Assembly (NCBI GenBank): GCA_024404295.1
Contig: JAKSQE010000003.1
Span: forward strand, 1 to 29,365
Direction of reading: 5' to 3'
DNA from: Oscillibacter sp.
GTDB taxonomy: Bacteria; Bacillota; Clostridia; Oscillospirales; Oscillospiraceae
Length of the DNA: 29,365 bases
Notes under the pieces: generated by a model
The model's database searches: none
Told to the model about the DNA's origin: nothing
What the model saw: the letters and a program-made list of their open reading frames with translations, nothing else
Made by a program: the position numbers and the translations under genes
Shown here: positions 1-7,870 of the stretch, in pieces
Position numbering within the stretch: position 1 is the stretch's first letter
How the letters are laid out: each line of letters begins with the position of its first letter

Positions 1-1401
1 CACCGTAGCAGCTACCCGCCGCAGCTCATCTTCCGAAACACTGCTTGGATACACAGCTGTGACCGCCGGTGCGCCCTCAGTGACGGTACCGGTCTTGTCC
101 AGCACCACTGTGTCGACGTTATGCGTGATCTCCAAAATTTCGCCAGAGCGAATCAATATGCCATGCCGCGCACCAAGGCCTGTTCCCACCATGATGGCAG
201 TTGGGGTGGCCAATCCCAAAGCGCAGGGACACGCAATGACCAAAACAGAGGTAAAAACACGCAGAACAAAGGAAAACTCTTTTCCTATCAGCGCCCAGAT
301 CACAGCAGCTAACAGCGCAATACTCATTACTACAGGGACAAATACGCCAGCCGCTTTATCTGCCATCCGGGAAATCGGGGCCTTCTTCCCCTGTGCATCC
401 TCCACAAAGCGAATGATGCGGGACAACGTGGTATCCTCACCCACGCGAGTCACTTCTGCATACAGCGCACCGTTTCCATTGACACTGCCGCCGATGATCT
501 CACTACCTTCTCGCTTTTCCACCGGCATGCTCTCGCCGGTAAGCATCGCTTCATTCACACTGCTTTCGCCTTTTGTAACAATTCCGTCCACCGGTACTCG
601 TTGACCGGGTTTGATCAGCACTAAATCGCCCAGCTTCAGGCTCTGGGTAGGTACTTCCCGTCCGGAATCTGCCAAGATCGCAGTATCCGGTGCCAGACGC
701 ATCAATGCCGTGATGGCTCCCTTTGTTTTCTGCATATTCCGGCTCTCCATAAATTTACCCAGAGAAACCAGCGTCAGCACCACAGCTGCAGACTCATAAT
801 ACAGATTGTGTACCATGTGTGGCTCGTCAGAAATCAAAAACGTCATGACTACGCTGTACGCAAAGGAACAGGCGGAGCCGATGGCCACCAGCGAGTCCAT
901 GTTAGGATTTGCGTGGAACAGTGCCTTAAATCCGCCAATAAAGAAATTACGTCCGCAATACAGCACTGGAACCGCCAGCAGCAACTGCACAATGGCGAAG
1001 TTTACACCGTGCGTGTGCATATCGAAAATCTCTGGCAGTGGCAGAGCCGGTAATCCGAATGGCAGCATCTGTCCCATGGATACATACAACAAAACAACAG
1101 AAAAACAGGCAGATACGATCAATTCGATCTTTTTTCGTTTTAAGGCCGCTTCCTCTGCGTCCTCAGTTTTAGATTCCGGCTTTTTCTCCGCCTTTAGCAC
1201 AGCACCGAAACCGGCCTTTTCCACTTTTTTTATAATTTGCTCCGGCGTGACCAGCGCCTCATCATAGCAAATCGTCATAACGCCGGTGGTCAGATTCACA
1301 TCGCTGCGTTCTACACCCTCTAAACGGCGAGTCACCTTTTCCACGGATGCACTACACGCCGCACAATGCATGCCGGAAATATCATACTTTTCTTCCCGCA
1401 T
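1..1401 (-). CDS. copA: Copper-translocating P1B-type ATPase, N-terminal 467 residues (partial)
   Basis: The reading frame is open from the ATG at 1399-1401 to the left edge of the window, so the C-terminal part (most of the ATP-binding domain and last membrane helices) is missing. Seen: one heavy-metal-associated domain at the N terminus with GMHCAAC (Cys13, Cys16), several hydrophobic helices, the actuator motif TGES at residues 288-291, the CPC metal-binding motif in a membrane helix at residues 391-393, and the phosphorylation motif DKTGT with Asp435. A CPC motif with this HMA domain is typical of Cu(I) exporters that pump copper out of the cytosol at the cost of ATP. AAAGGAG lies 8 bases before the start. 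The upstream promoter contains two copper-repressor-like palindromes, which supports copper rather than zinc or cadmium as substrate. It is divergent from rsmA. Confidence 0.95.
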   Translation of the reverse strand, partial: MREEKYDISGMHCAACSASVEKVTRRLEGVERSDVNLTTGVMTICYDEALVTPEQIIKKVEKAGFGAVLKAEKKPESKTEDAEEAALKRKKIELIVSACFSVVLLYVSMGQMLPFGLPALPLPEIFDMHTHGVNFAIVQLLLAVPVLYCGRNFFIGGFKALFHANPNMDSLVAIGSACSFAYSVVMTFLISDEPHMVHNLYYESAAVVLTLVSLGKFMESRNMQKTKGAITALMRLAPDTAILADSGREVPTQSLKLGDLVLIKPGQRVPVDGIVTKGESSVNEAMLTGESMPVEKREGSEIIGGSVNGNGALYAEVTRVGEDTTLSRIIRFVEDAQGKKAPISRMADKAAGVFVPVVMSIALLAAVIWALIGKEFSFVLRVFTSVLVIACPCALGLATPTAIMVGTGLGARHGILIRSGEILEITHNVDTVVLDKTGTVTEGAPAVTAVYPSSVSEDELRRVAATV

Positions 1402-1426
1402 AAGAGCTCCTTTCCACAAAGCCACA

Positions 1427-1445
1427 TATACCCCCACGGGGTATC
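1427..1445 (-). promoter_or_regulatory. CsoR-like operator 1 of copA
   Basis: TATACCCCCACGGGGTATC is a G/C-tract pseudo-palindrome like the operators known for CsoR copper-sensing repressors. It lies just downstream of the expected copA transcription start and upstream of the Shine-Dalgarno site. A second, nearly identical copy starts 34 bases away. The csoR gene itself is not in the window, so the assignment rests on the site and on the gene it precedes. Confidence 0.75.
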
Positions 1446-1456
1446 ATTTTTCGTTC

Positions 1457-1485
1457 ATTTTATACCCCCACCGGGTATCTGTCAA
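1457..1485 (-). promoter_or_regulatory. copA promoter
   Basis: On the minus strand TTGACA (1480-1485) is followed after 17 bases by TAAAAT (1457-1462). The spacer is occupied by the second CsoR-like operator. Confidence 0.8.
1461..1479 (-). promoter_or_regulatory. CsoR-like operator 2 of copA, inside the promoter spacer
   Basis: TATACCCCCACCGGGTATC differs from operator 1 at one position and overlaps the copA promoter: it fills the interval between the -35 and -10 boxes and shares two bases with the -10. A repressor bound here would occlude RNA polymerase directly. Confidence 0.75.
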
Positions 1486-1526
1486 GAATGATTTATTCAT
1501 TCATTCTTTCTTTTTGTAATAAGCCT

Positions 1527-1555
1527 TTGCAATCTTTGCCATTTTGTTATATGAT
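1527..1555 (+). promoter_or_regulatory. rsmA promoter
   Basis: TTGCAA (1527-1532), 17-base spacer, TATGAT (1550-1555), about 45 bases before the rsmA start. It is divergent from the copA promoter. Confidence 0.6.
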
Positions 1556-1600
1556 ATATATTTAGTATGGCATTATTTTTCTCAAAGAGGAAATTCTTAT

Positions 1601-2455
1601 ATGGAACTTTGTGATCTTCGTACCATTGAAACCCTACTGACCCGCCACGGATTTCATTTTTCGAAATCCATGGGGCAAAACTTTCTGATTGATCCGCAAA
1701 TACCTTATAATATTGCCGCCGCCTCCCAGGCAGACTCCGCTTGCTGTGTTCTTGAGATCGGTCCCGGTATTGGCCCGTTGACCAAAGAACTGGCACAGCG
1801 TGCCGGCAAGGTCATATCTGTAGAGTTGGACAAAAGTCTGCTCCCCGTTTTGGCGGAGACAATGGCGGATTTTGGCAACGTGGAGATCGTGTCCGGCGAT
1901 GTGATGAAGCTGGACTTGAACACTCTGGTTGAAGAGAAGTTTGACGGTTTGCGCCCGATTGTCTGCGCCAATCTCCCCTACAATATCACCACACCGGTTT
2001 TGACAAAGTTGGTGGAAACGCCTTGTTTCGAAACGATTACCGTATTGATTCAAAAAGAAGTGGCTCAGCGGTTAGCCGCCCCACAAGGCAGCAGCGATGG
2101 CGGTGCATTTTCTCTATATCTCCAGTATTTCATGGAGGTTGAAGCACTTTTCGATGTGCCCAGAGACAAATTTGTTCCCGCACCCAAGGTTACTTCCGCC
2201 GTTCTGCGGTGTGTACGTCGTTCCAAACCCGCTGTTGAAGTGGAGGACGAGGCATTTTTCTTCAAAGTGATTCGCGGCGCGTTTCTTTTGCGTAGAAAAA
2301 CATTGGTCAACTCTCTGGCGTCTGCTCTGCCGGAATGGGACAAGCCCACGATTGCGCATGCGATCGAGGCTTGCGGTTTATCCCCCACGGTACGCGGAGA
2401 AACGTTGACCCTGACGGACTTTGCCCATCTTAGTGCAGCCTTGAAAAAACTATAA
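1601..2455 (+). CDS. rsmA: 16S rRNA (adenine(1518)-N6/adenine(1519)-N6)-dimethyltransferase
   Basis: RsmA (KsgA) dimethylates two adjacent adenines in the 3'-terminal hairpin of 16S rRNA with S-adenosylmethionine, late in small-subunit assembly. Seen in the 284-residue protein: GQNFL at residues 25-29, the SAM-binding loop LEIGPGIGPLT at 51-61, and the catalytic NLPYN motif at 124-128. The length is normal for the family. I chose the ATG at 1601 because AAAGAGGAAA stands about 8 bases upstream and family members start shortly before the GQNFL motif; an in-frame upstream ATG at 1544 lacks a ribosome site and lies inside the promoter region. thrC follows after 40 bases with no terminator between, so read-through into thrC is likely. 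Confidence 0.96.
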   Translation: MELCDLRTIETLLTRHGFHFSKSMGQNFLIDPQIPYNIAAASQADSACCVLEIGPGIGPLTKELAQRAGKVISVELDKSLLPVLAETMADFGNVEIVSGDVMKLDLNTLVEEKFDGLRPIVCANLPYNITTPVLTKLVETPCFETITVLIQKEVAQRLAAPQGSSDGGAFSLYLQYFMEVEALFDVPRDKFVPAPKVTSAVLRCVRRSKPAVEVEDEAFFFKVIRGAFLLRRKTLVNSLASALPEWDKPTIAHAIEACGLSPTVRGETLTLTDFAHLSAALKKL

Positions 2456-2495
2456 TGATCATAATAGCATTTCGCTTTATATAGGAGGTTATCCC

Positions 2496-3983
2496 ATGAA
2501 ATACCAAAGCACACGCAGCACCGAGTATCAAGTTTCCAGCGCACAGGCTGTTCTGGACGGACTTGCCCCGGACGGAGGACTTTACAGTCTTTCCTCTCTC
2601 AAGAAAATTGATTTTGATTATGCCGCCGTTTTGAAGCAGAATACCAAAGCCATGGCAGCAACCATTTTGTCCGCTCTGTTGCCTGACTATCCCGCTGAAG
2701 AAATGACCGCTCTTGTCAATGCCGGCTATGCCAATAAGTTTGAAACGGAAGATCTGGTACCCACCGTCGCTGTTGGTGACGACACCGTTTTGGAACTGTT
2801 CCGCGGCCCCACCAGTGCATTTAAAGACGTGGCGCTGTCCATGCTGCCGCAGCTGATGACAGCTGCCCGTGGCAAGTGCGGTTTTACCGATGAAATTTTG
2901 ATCCTCACCGCCACCTCCGGCGACACCGGCAAGGCAGCTATGGAGGGTTTCTGCGATGTACCCGGTACGAAAATCATCGTATTCTTCCCCGATGACGGCG
3001 TCAGCGCCGTGCAAAAAGCGCAGATGGTCACACAGCAGGGCAAGAATGTCTGTGCCTGTGCCATCAAAGGCAACTTCGATGTGGCACAGACCGGCGTGAA
3101 GAATATCTTTGCAGCTGTCTCTGAACAGAAGCTGCTTGAGGGAAAAGGCGTTAGCCTGTCCTCTGCCAATTCCATCAATATCGGCCGTCTGGCCCCGCAG
3201 GTCGTCTATTACTTCAAGGCCTATGCTGATCTGGTGAACAACGGCACCGTTCAGCTTGGCGATAAAGTAGATTTTGTCGTTCCCACCGGCAACTTCGGTG
3301 ATATTCTGGCTGGCTACTTTGCTAAAGAGTTGGGTCTGCCCGTGGGCACTTTAGTTTGCGCTTCCAATGCCAATAATGTCCTCACCGACTTCCTGCGTAC
3401 CGGTCGCTACGACCGGAAGCGTCCTTTCTATAAGACCACTTCCCCCTCCATGGATATTCTTGTTTCCAGCAACCTGGAGCGCCTGCTGTTTATGCTTTCC
3501 GGTGATGAAAAGTTGGTTGCCAGCCTCATGTCTCAGCTCTCCAAGGAAGGTTCCTACGAAGTACCTACCGCACTTTTCCAAAAGCTGCAGGAAAGCTTCT
3601 GGAGCGGCTGCTGCGACGATGCGGCCACTAAGGCTGCCATCGGCAAAGTCTGGCGTGAACATCACTACCTGTGCGACACCCACACCGCTGTGGCATGGGA
3701 AGTTGCGCAGCAATACAAGGCAGCTAATCCCCACCACAACCCCGTTGTGATTCTCTCCACCGCCTCCCCCTATAAGTTCCCTGTGGCGGTTCTGGAAGGA
3801 ATTGGCGAGATGCCTACCGGTGATGAATACAACACGATGGAGCAGCTCCACGCTGTCACCGGTGTTCCTATCCCCAAGAATCTGGCCGGACTGAAAGAAC
3901 GTGAAGTCCTGCATCATGACGTAATCGAGCCGGAGGATATGCTTTCCTTTGTGCTGACAAAGGCTGCTCAAAAGAACTGGTAA
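2496..3983 (+). CDS. thrC: Threonine synthase
   Basis: Converts O-phospho-L-homoserine to L-threonine with pyridoxal phosphate, the last step of threonine synthesis. The 495-residue protein has the N-terminal YxSTR element, the PLP lysine in GPTSAFKD (Lys110), a TATSGDTGKAA substrate/phosphate loop near residue 145, and a PTGNFGD phosphate-binding loop near residue 265. Length and motifs fit the longer threonine synthase subclass found in Clostridia and proteobacteria. The start has AGGAGG 8 bases upstream. It is followed after 12 bases by thrH, whose ribosome-binding site AAGGAG begins in the thrC stop region, so the two are probably translated as a pair. Confidence 0.97.
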   Translation: MKYQSTRSTEYQVSSAQAVLDGLAPDGGLYSLSSLKKIDFDYAAVLKQNTKAMAATILSALLPDYPAEEMTALVNAGYANKFETEDLVPTVAVGDDTVLELFRGPTSAFKDVALSMLPQLMTAARGKCGFTDEILILTATSGDTGKAAMEGFCDVPGTKIIVFFPDDGVSAVQKAQMVTQQGKNVCACAIKGNFDVAQTGVKNIFAAVSEQKLLEGKGVSLSSANSINIGRLAPQVVYYFKAYADLVNNGTVQLGDKVDFVVPTGNFGDILAGYFAKELGLPVGTLVCASNANNVLTDFLRTGRYDRKRPFYKTTSPSMDILVSSNLERLLFMLSGDEKLVASLMSQLSKEGSYEVPTALFQKLQESFWSGCCDDAATKAAIGKVWREHHYLCDTHTAVAWEVAQQYKAANPHHNPVVILSTASPYKFPVAVLEGIGEMPTGDEYNTMEQLHAVTGVPIPKNLAGLKEREVLHHDVIEPEDMLSFVLTKAAQKNW

Positions 3984-3995
3984 GGAGTATGATCT

Positions 3996-4595
3996 ATGAA
4001 CATTGTTTGTTTGGATATGGAGGGTGTTCTGACCCCCGAGATCTGGATCGAGTTTTCCAAGGAAAGCGGAATCCCCGAGTTAAAGCGCACCACTCGTGAC
4101 GAACCGGACTATGATAAGCTGATGAAGTACCGTATTGACATCCTGCGTCAGCACGGTTTGGGTCTGAAAGAAATTCAGGCCACCATCGCCCGCATCGATC
4201 CTCTGCCCGGTGCCAAGGAGTTTATGGATGAACTCCGTTCCCTGACACAGGTCATCATTCTCAGCGACACCTTTTTGGAGTTTGCTCAGCCCCTGATGAA
4301 GAAGCTGGGCATGCCCACCATTTTCTGCAACTCTCTCGTAGTGGACGAAGACGGCTTTATTGTCGGCCACAAAATGCGCTGTGAGAAGTCCAAGCTGACC
4401 ACTGTCCGCGGCCTGCAGTCCATCGGCTTTGACACCATTGCCGCCGGCGACAGTTTCAACGATCTGGGCATGATTCAGGCCTCTAAGGCCGGATTCCTGT
4501 TCCGCTCCACGGAGCAGATCAAAGCGGATTATCCCAATATTCCCGCCTATGAAACTTTTGACGAGCTGCTTGCCGCAATCAAAAAAGCTCTGTAA
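3996..4595 (+). CDS. thrH: ThrH: phosphoserine phosphatase / homoserine phosphotransferase
   Basis: A 199-residue HAD-family protein with the DMEGVLTPE nucleophile motif (Asp7, Glu9), ILSDTF as motif II and AAGDSFNDLGM as motif IV. These and the whole N-terminal layout closely match ThrH as known from Pseudomonas aeruginosa, which dephosphorylates phosphoserine and can transfer the phosphate to homoserine, giving the substrate of threonine synthase. Sitting 12 bases after thrC with an SD overlapping the thrC end, it is likely to supply phosphohomoserine in place of a GHMP homoserine kinase. That role is inferred; whether thrB exists elsewhere in the genome cannot be seen here. A plain serine-pathway phosphatase is the alternative. 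Confidence 0.88.
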   Translation: MNIVCLDMEGVLTPEIWIEFSKESGIPELKRTTRDEPDYDKLMKYRIDILRQHGLGLKEIQATIARIDPLPGAKEFMDELRSLTQVIILSDTFLEFAQPLMKKLGMPTIFCNSLVVDEDGFIVGHKMRCEKSKLTTVRGLQSIGFDTIAAGDSFNDLGMIQASKAGFLFRSTEQIKADYPNIPAYETFDELLAAIKKAL

Positions 4596-4617
4596 CGCAT
4601 CTTTCAACCGTTATCTG

Positions 4618-4649
4618 GCCAATTAAATAATCCTTGCTGTTTAATTGGC
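4618..4649. repeat. Perfect 10-bp inverted repeat upstream of pckA
   Basis: GCCAATTAAA (4618-4627) and TTTAATTGGC (4640-4649) are perfect inverted copies separated by 12 bases, in the 90-base gap between thrH and pckA. The following sequence (TTTAACAA) has too short a T run for a convincing intrinsic terminator. It could be an operator for a pckA regulator or an RNA hairpin in a thrH-pckA transcript. I see no strong -35/-10 pair in this gap. Confidence 0.55.
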
Positions 4650-4685
4650 TTTAACAATTCATATCGTCGAATCGGAGGAATTATC

Positions 4686-6248
4686 ATGGAAACCTATGGT
4701 TTGGAAACTCTTGGCATTTTAAATCCCAGCGCAGTTTATCGTAATCTCACTCCCGCTCAGCTCGTAGAAAAGGCACTGGCTCGCGGCGAAGGAAAGTTGA
4801 ACAATACCGGCGCTCTGTGTGTAAACACCGGCAAATATACCGGCCGCTCCCCCAACGACAAGTTCATTGTAGACACCGCCGGTGTCCATGACGAAATTGC
4901 ATGGGGCAAGGTCAATGTCCCCACCACGCAGGAAGTCTTTGATGCCTTGTACGAAAAAATGATTGCATATCTGCAAAATCGTGAGATTTTCATTTTTGAC
5001 GGTTTTGCCGGTGCTGACCCCAAGTACACCAAGGCCTTCCGCGTTGTGAATGAGCTGGCAAGCCAGAATCTGTTCATTCACCAGCTTCTGTTGCGCCCCA
5101 CTGAGGAACAGCTTGCAAACTTCTCCTCCGACTTCACCATCATCTGCGCTCCCGGCTTCAAGTGCGACCCGGTGCGTGATCATGTGAATTCCGAGGCAGC
5201 CATCATCATTGACTATGAGAAAAAGATGGTCTTGATTGCCGGTTCTCAGTATGCCGGTGAAATTAAGAAGTCTGTCTTTTCTGTCATGAACTACCTGATG
5301 CCTAAGGAAGGCATTTTCCCCATGCACTGCTCCGCCAATATCGGCAAGGACGGTGACGCCGCCATCTTCTTTGGTCTCTCTGGTACCGGCAAGACGACCC
5401 TGTCTGCCGACCCCAACCGCAAGCTCATTGGTGACGACGAACACGGTTGGGCTGATGACAGCGTATTTAACTTTGAGGGCGGCTGCTATGCTAAGTGCAT
5501 CAACCTGTCTGAGGAAACCGAGCCGGAGATTTTCCGTGCTATCAAATTTGGTTCCTTGGTAGAAAATGTTGTCATTGACGAGGAAACCCGCGTCCCTGAC
5601 TATACCGATGACTCCCTGACCGAAAACACCCGTGTAGGCTATCCCGTGGACTATATCCCCAATGCCGCAATTCCCGGTATTGGCTCTACACCTAAGACGG
5701 TCATTTTCCTGACCGCTGATGCTTACGGCGTTCTGCCCCCGATTTCTAAGCTGAATGAAAAGCAGGCCATGTATTATTTCGTTTCCGGCTTTACTTCCAA
5801 GCTGGCCGGTACCGAGCGTGGCATTACCTCCCCTGTGCCCACTTTCTCCACTTGCTTTGGCGCACCCTTTATGCCGATGGATCCTTCTGTCTATGCCAAT
5901 ATGCTGGCAGACAAGGTGGAAAAATCCGGCGCAAACGTCTATCTGGTCAACACCGGTTGGAACGGCACCGGAAAGCGCATGAAACTGAGCTATACCCGTG
6001 CTATGGTCACCGCCGCTTTGAGCGGTGAGTTGGAAAAGGCTGCGTTTATCACGGATCCTTACTTCGGCATTTCTGTTCCCACCTCCTGCCCCGGCGTCCC
6101 TGATGAGCTGATGATTCCCGCTAACACCTGGGAAGACAAAGATGCTTATGATGCAAAAGCCAAAGAGTTGGCAAAGTCCTTTGTGGAGAACTTCAAGAAA
6201 TACACCAAGATGCCCGCTGACGTTATTGCTGCCGGTCCTAAGGCATAA
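4686..6248 (+). CDS. pckA: Phosphoenolpyruvate carboxykinase (ATP)
   Basis: Interconverts oxaloacetate + ATP and phosphoenolpyruvate + CO2 + ADP; in fermentative anaerobes it often runs in the carboxylating direction. The 520-residue protein carries RSPNDKF near residue 54, the kinase-1a P-loop GLSGTGKTTLS starting at residue 230 (Lys236), and the metal-binding GDDEHGW just after it, all diagnostic of the ATP-dependent enzyme. Length is normal for the family. CGGAGGA precedes the start by about 7 bases. The gene ends at a strong terminator, and is preceded by a perfect inverted repeat that may be regulatory. Confidence 0.97.
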   Translation: METYGLETLGILNPSAVYRNLTPAQLVEKALARGEGKLNNTGALCVNTGKYTGRSPNDKFIVDTAGVHDEIAWGKVNVPTTQEVFDALYEKMIAYLQNREIFIFDGFAGADPKYTKAFRVVNELASQNLFIHQLLLRPTEEQLANFSSDFTIICAPGFKCDPVRDHVNSEAAIIIDYEKKMVLIAGSQYAGEIKKSVFSVMNYLMPKEGIFPMHCSANIGKDGDAAIFFGLSGTGKTTLSADPNRKLIGDDEHGWADDSVFNFEGGCYAKCINLSEETEPEIFRAIKFGSLVENVVIDEETRVPDYTDDSLTENTRVGYPVDYIPNAAIPGIGSTPKTVIFLTADAYGVLPPISKLNEKQAMYYFVSGFTSKLAGTERGITSPVPTFSTCFGAPFMPMDPSVYANMLADKVEKSGANVYLVNTGWNGTGKRMKLSYTRAMVTAALSGELEKAAFITDPYFGISVPTSCPGVPDELMIPANTWEDKDAYDAKAKELAKSFVENFKKYTKMPADVIAAGPKA

Positions 6249-6275
6249 GTCAGCAAGGCACAGCGCATGTAAAGC

Positions 6276-6310
6276 AAATCCGCCTCACATCTGTGAGGCG
6301 GATTTTTTAT
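6276..6310 (+). terminator. Intrinsic terminator of pckA
   Basis: A 13-bp stem (6276-6288 with 6293-6305), ATCT loop and a run of six T starting inside the stem end. The minus strand gives a weaker version that may also stop the convergent gene at 6325. Confidence 0.92.
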
Positions 6311-6324
6311 GTTTTTTACTTTTA

Positions 6325-6762
6325 TCAGATTCGGTCAGGAAACTTTGCGCAGAGTTGGTCCAGCTCGTTGATAAGATCTTTCAATTCATCGGCGCTCATA
6401 CTACACTCCACTTCCGCAGTGTCGTCGCCATCCATCGTGTTGGGCAGATAAAAGGATACATACATCTTAAAACCGCCGTTGCCGTCACTATCAGCCGCCA
6501 GGGCAAAATCAGGTGACGTAAATGCGCTCTCATAGGGATCCTTGATCCCCGCATGCAACACCTTTAAGCCAGCCGTCAGTTCCGTCAGCTCATAGGTCAG
6601 CAGGCAGGCATTGGAATCTTTCACCAGTTCGCCGTTTTCATTGATCCATGTGCCACGCATCACCAGCCAGTTTTGATCATCACTGCTCTGTCCGGCATCG
6701 CCAGGCAACTCGTACATCACGATTTCCAGTTTCAAGCTGGCTTCTTCACTCTTAAACAGCAT
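6325..6762 (-). CDS. Hypothetical protein, possibly WapI-like immunity family
   Basis: A 145-residue soluble acidic protein with no signal peptide or membrane segment. I do not recognise it firmly. The pattern LEIVMYELP, then DDQNWLVMRG, then CLLTYELTELTAGL, then a C-terminal acidic half resembles small single-domain proteins annotated as WapI-type immunity or similar uncharacterised proteins, in which an NWL and an LLTxEL element recur; this is recalled similarity, not a search result. It starts 15 bases after the stop of the aldo/keto reductase gene, with GAGG in front, so the two probably share a transcript. No toxin or WapA-like gene is visible nearby, so an immunity role has no contextual support. 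Confidence 0.6.
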   Translation of the reverse strand: MLFKSEEASLKLEIVMYELPGDAGQSSDDQNWLVMRGTWINENGELVKDSNACLLTYELTELTAGLKVLHAGIKDPYESAFTSPDFALAADSDGNGGFKMYVSFYLPNTMDGDDTAEVECSMSADELKDLINELDQLCAKFPDRI

Positions 6763-6777
6763 AAATGTATAAACCTC

Positions 6778-7803
6778 TTATTCATTATGATGTTCCGCAT
6801 AAAATGCGTCATAGTCCTTCAGCATGGCCTGCAGTAAAGTCGGCGTGTCCAACCCGTAGGGGCAGCGGGATTTACATGCATCACAATGCACGCAGTTTTC
6901 AATGCGGTGCATCTTTTCGTGCCATTCATCTGTCATATACTGCTGATACGGAGAACGCCGCAGCAGAGCCGACATTCGGGCTGACTGAGGAATATCGATA
7001 TTTGCCGCGCAAGGCAGGCAATACCCGCAGCTACGGCAAAAACTGCCAGCCAACTCTTCCCGATCATGGGCAATAACGGCTTTCAGTTCCTCCGTCAGTT
7101 CCGGAGGGTTCTTTGTCAGTTCCAACCACTGGTCCAACTCCCACTCATGCTGAATGCCCCAAATCGGAACAACATGATCGTACTGCTGCATAAAAGCGTA
7201 GCAGGCTGCAGCGTTATTCAACAAGCCACCGGACAGACCTTTCATGGCAATAAAGCCCATATCCGCAGCTTTACAACCATTCACCAATGCCAGATCTGTT
7301 TCATTAGCCAGATAGCAGAACGGGAATTGCAGCGTTTCAAAATTGCCGGAAGCGATAGCCTCCTGCGCCACCTTGGGCCGGTGGTTCGTAATACCGATGT
7401 GACGGATATAACCTTTTTCCTTCATCTCCAACGCAGCGGCAAAGGCGCCATTAGGATCTTCCGGATTCGGCAGAACTGCCGGATTATGGAACTGAAACAG
7501 GTCAATATAATCCGTTCGCATACGGCGCAAGCTTTCCTCGATATGCTTCATGGCAGTGGCCTTATCCGTTGCTGCACTCTTTGTGGAGATCACAACATTC
7601 TGTCGAATACCTTCCAGGGCCTCACCCAGCTTTTCTTCGCTGTCTGTATACGCATTGGCTGTGTCGAAATAATTGATGCCTTCGTCCACAGCACGACGCA
7701 CCAGGCGGATCGCATCCTCTTTTGAAATACGCTGAATCGGCAGTGCGCCAAACGCCGTTTTAGAAACCATCAGTTCCGAACGGCCAAGTCTTATTTTCTC
7801 CAT
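6778..7803 (-). CDS. Aldo/keto reductase with C-terminal 4Fe-4S ferredoxin-like domain
   Basis: A 341-residue protein. Residues 1-240 form an aldo/keto reductase barrel with the expected catalytic tetrad Asp47, Tyr52, Lys75 and His106. The C-terminal part has two cysteine groups: CxxCxxCxxC at residues 256-265 and CxxCxxCxxxCP at 304-314, enough for 4Fe-4S clusters of the ferredoxin type. This fused architecture is common in anaerobic Clostridia and implies electron transfer between an NAD(P)H-linked substrate site and iron-sulfur clusters; the substrate is unknown. I chose the ATG at 7803, preceded by AGGAGGGG, over an upstream in-frame ATG that would extend through the hairpin at 7831-7860. 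The small gene at 6325 follows it. Confidence 0.9.
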   Translation of the reverse strand: MEKIRLGRSELMVSKTAFGALPIQRISKEDAIRLVRRAVDEGINYFDTANAYTDSEEKLGEALEGIRQNVVISTKSAATDKATAMKHIEESLRRMRTDYIDLFQFHNPAVLPNPEDPNGAFAAALEMKEKGYIRHIGITNHRPKVAQEAIASGNFETLQFPFCYLANETDLALVNGCKAADMGFIAMKGLSGGLLNNAAACYAFMQQYDHVVPIWGIQHEWELDQWLELTKNPPELTEELKAVIAHDREELAGSFCRSCGYCLPCAANIDIPQSARMSALLRRSPYQQYMTDEWHEKMHRIENCVHCDACKSRCPYGLDTPTLLQAMLKDYDAFYAEHHNE

Positions 7804-7830
7804 AAGATCCCCTCCTGATTCATAGAAACC

Positions 7831-7860
7831 AGCACCGCAGATCACAGGGTCTGCGGTGCT
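7831..7860 (-). terminator. GC-rich hairpin, possible weak terminator of the 7871 gene
   Basis: A perfect 11-bp stem (7831-7841 with 7850-7860) and 8-base loop sits 10 bases after the stop of the cytidylate-kinase-like gene. The minus-strand tail is GGTTTCT, with few T residues, so termination may be partial and the aldo/keto reductase may be reached by read-through. Confidence 0.55.
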
Positions 7861-7870
7861 TGCTGCAGGT

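Noticed and set aside
7066..7725. A 219-codon plus-strand frame opposite the aldo/keto reductase
   Set aside because: It lies wholly within the antisense of a gene with intact catalytic and cysteine motifs and shows no motif of its own.
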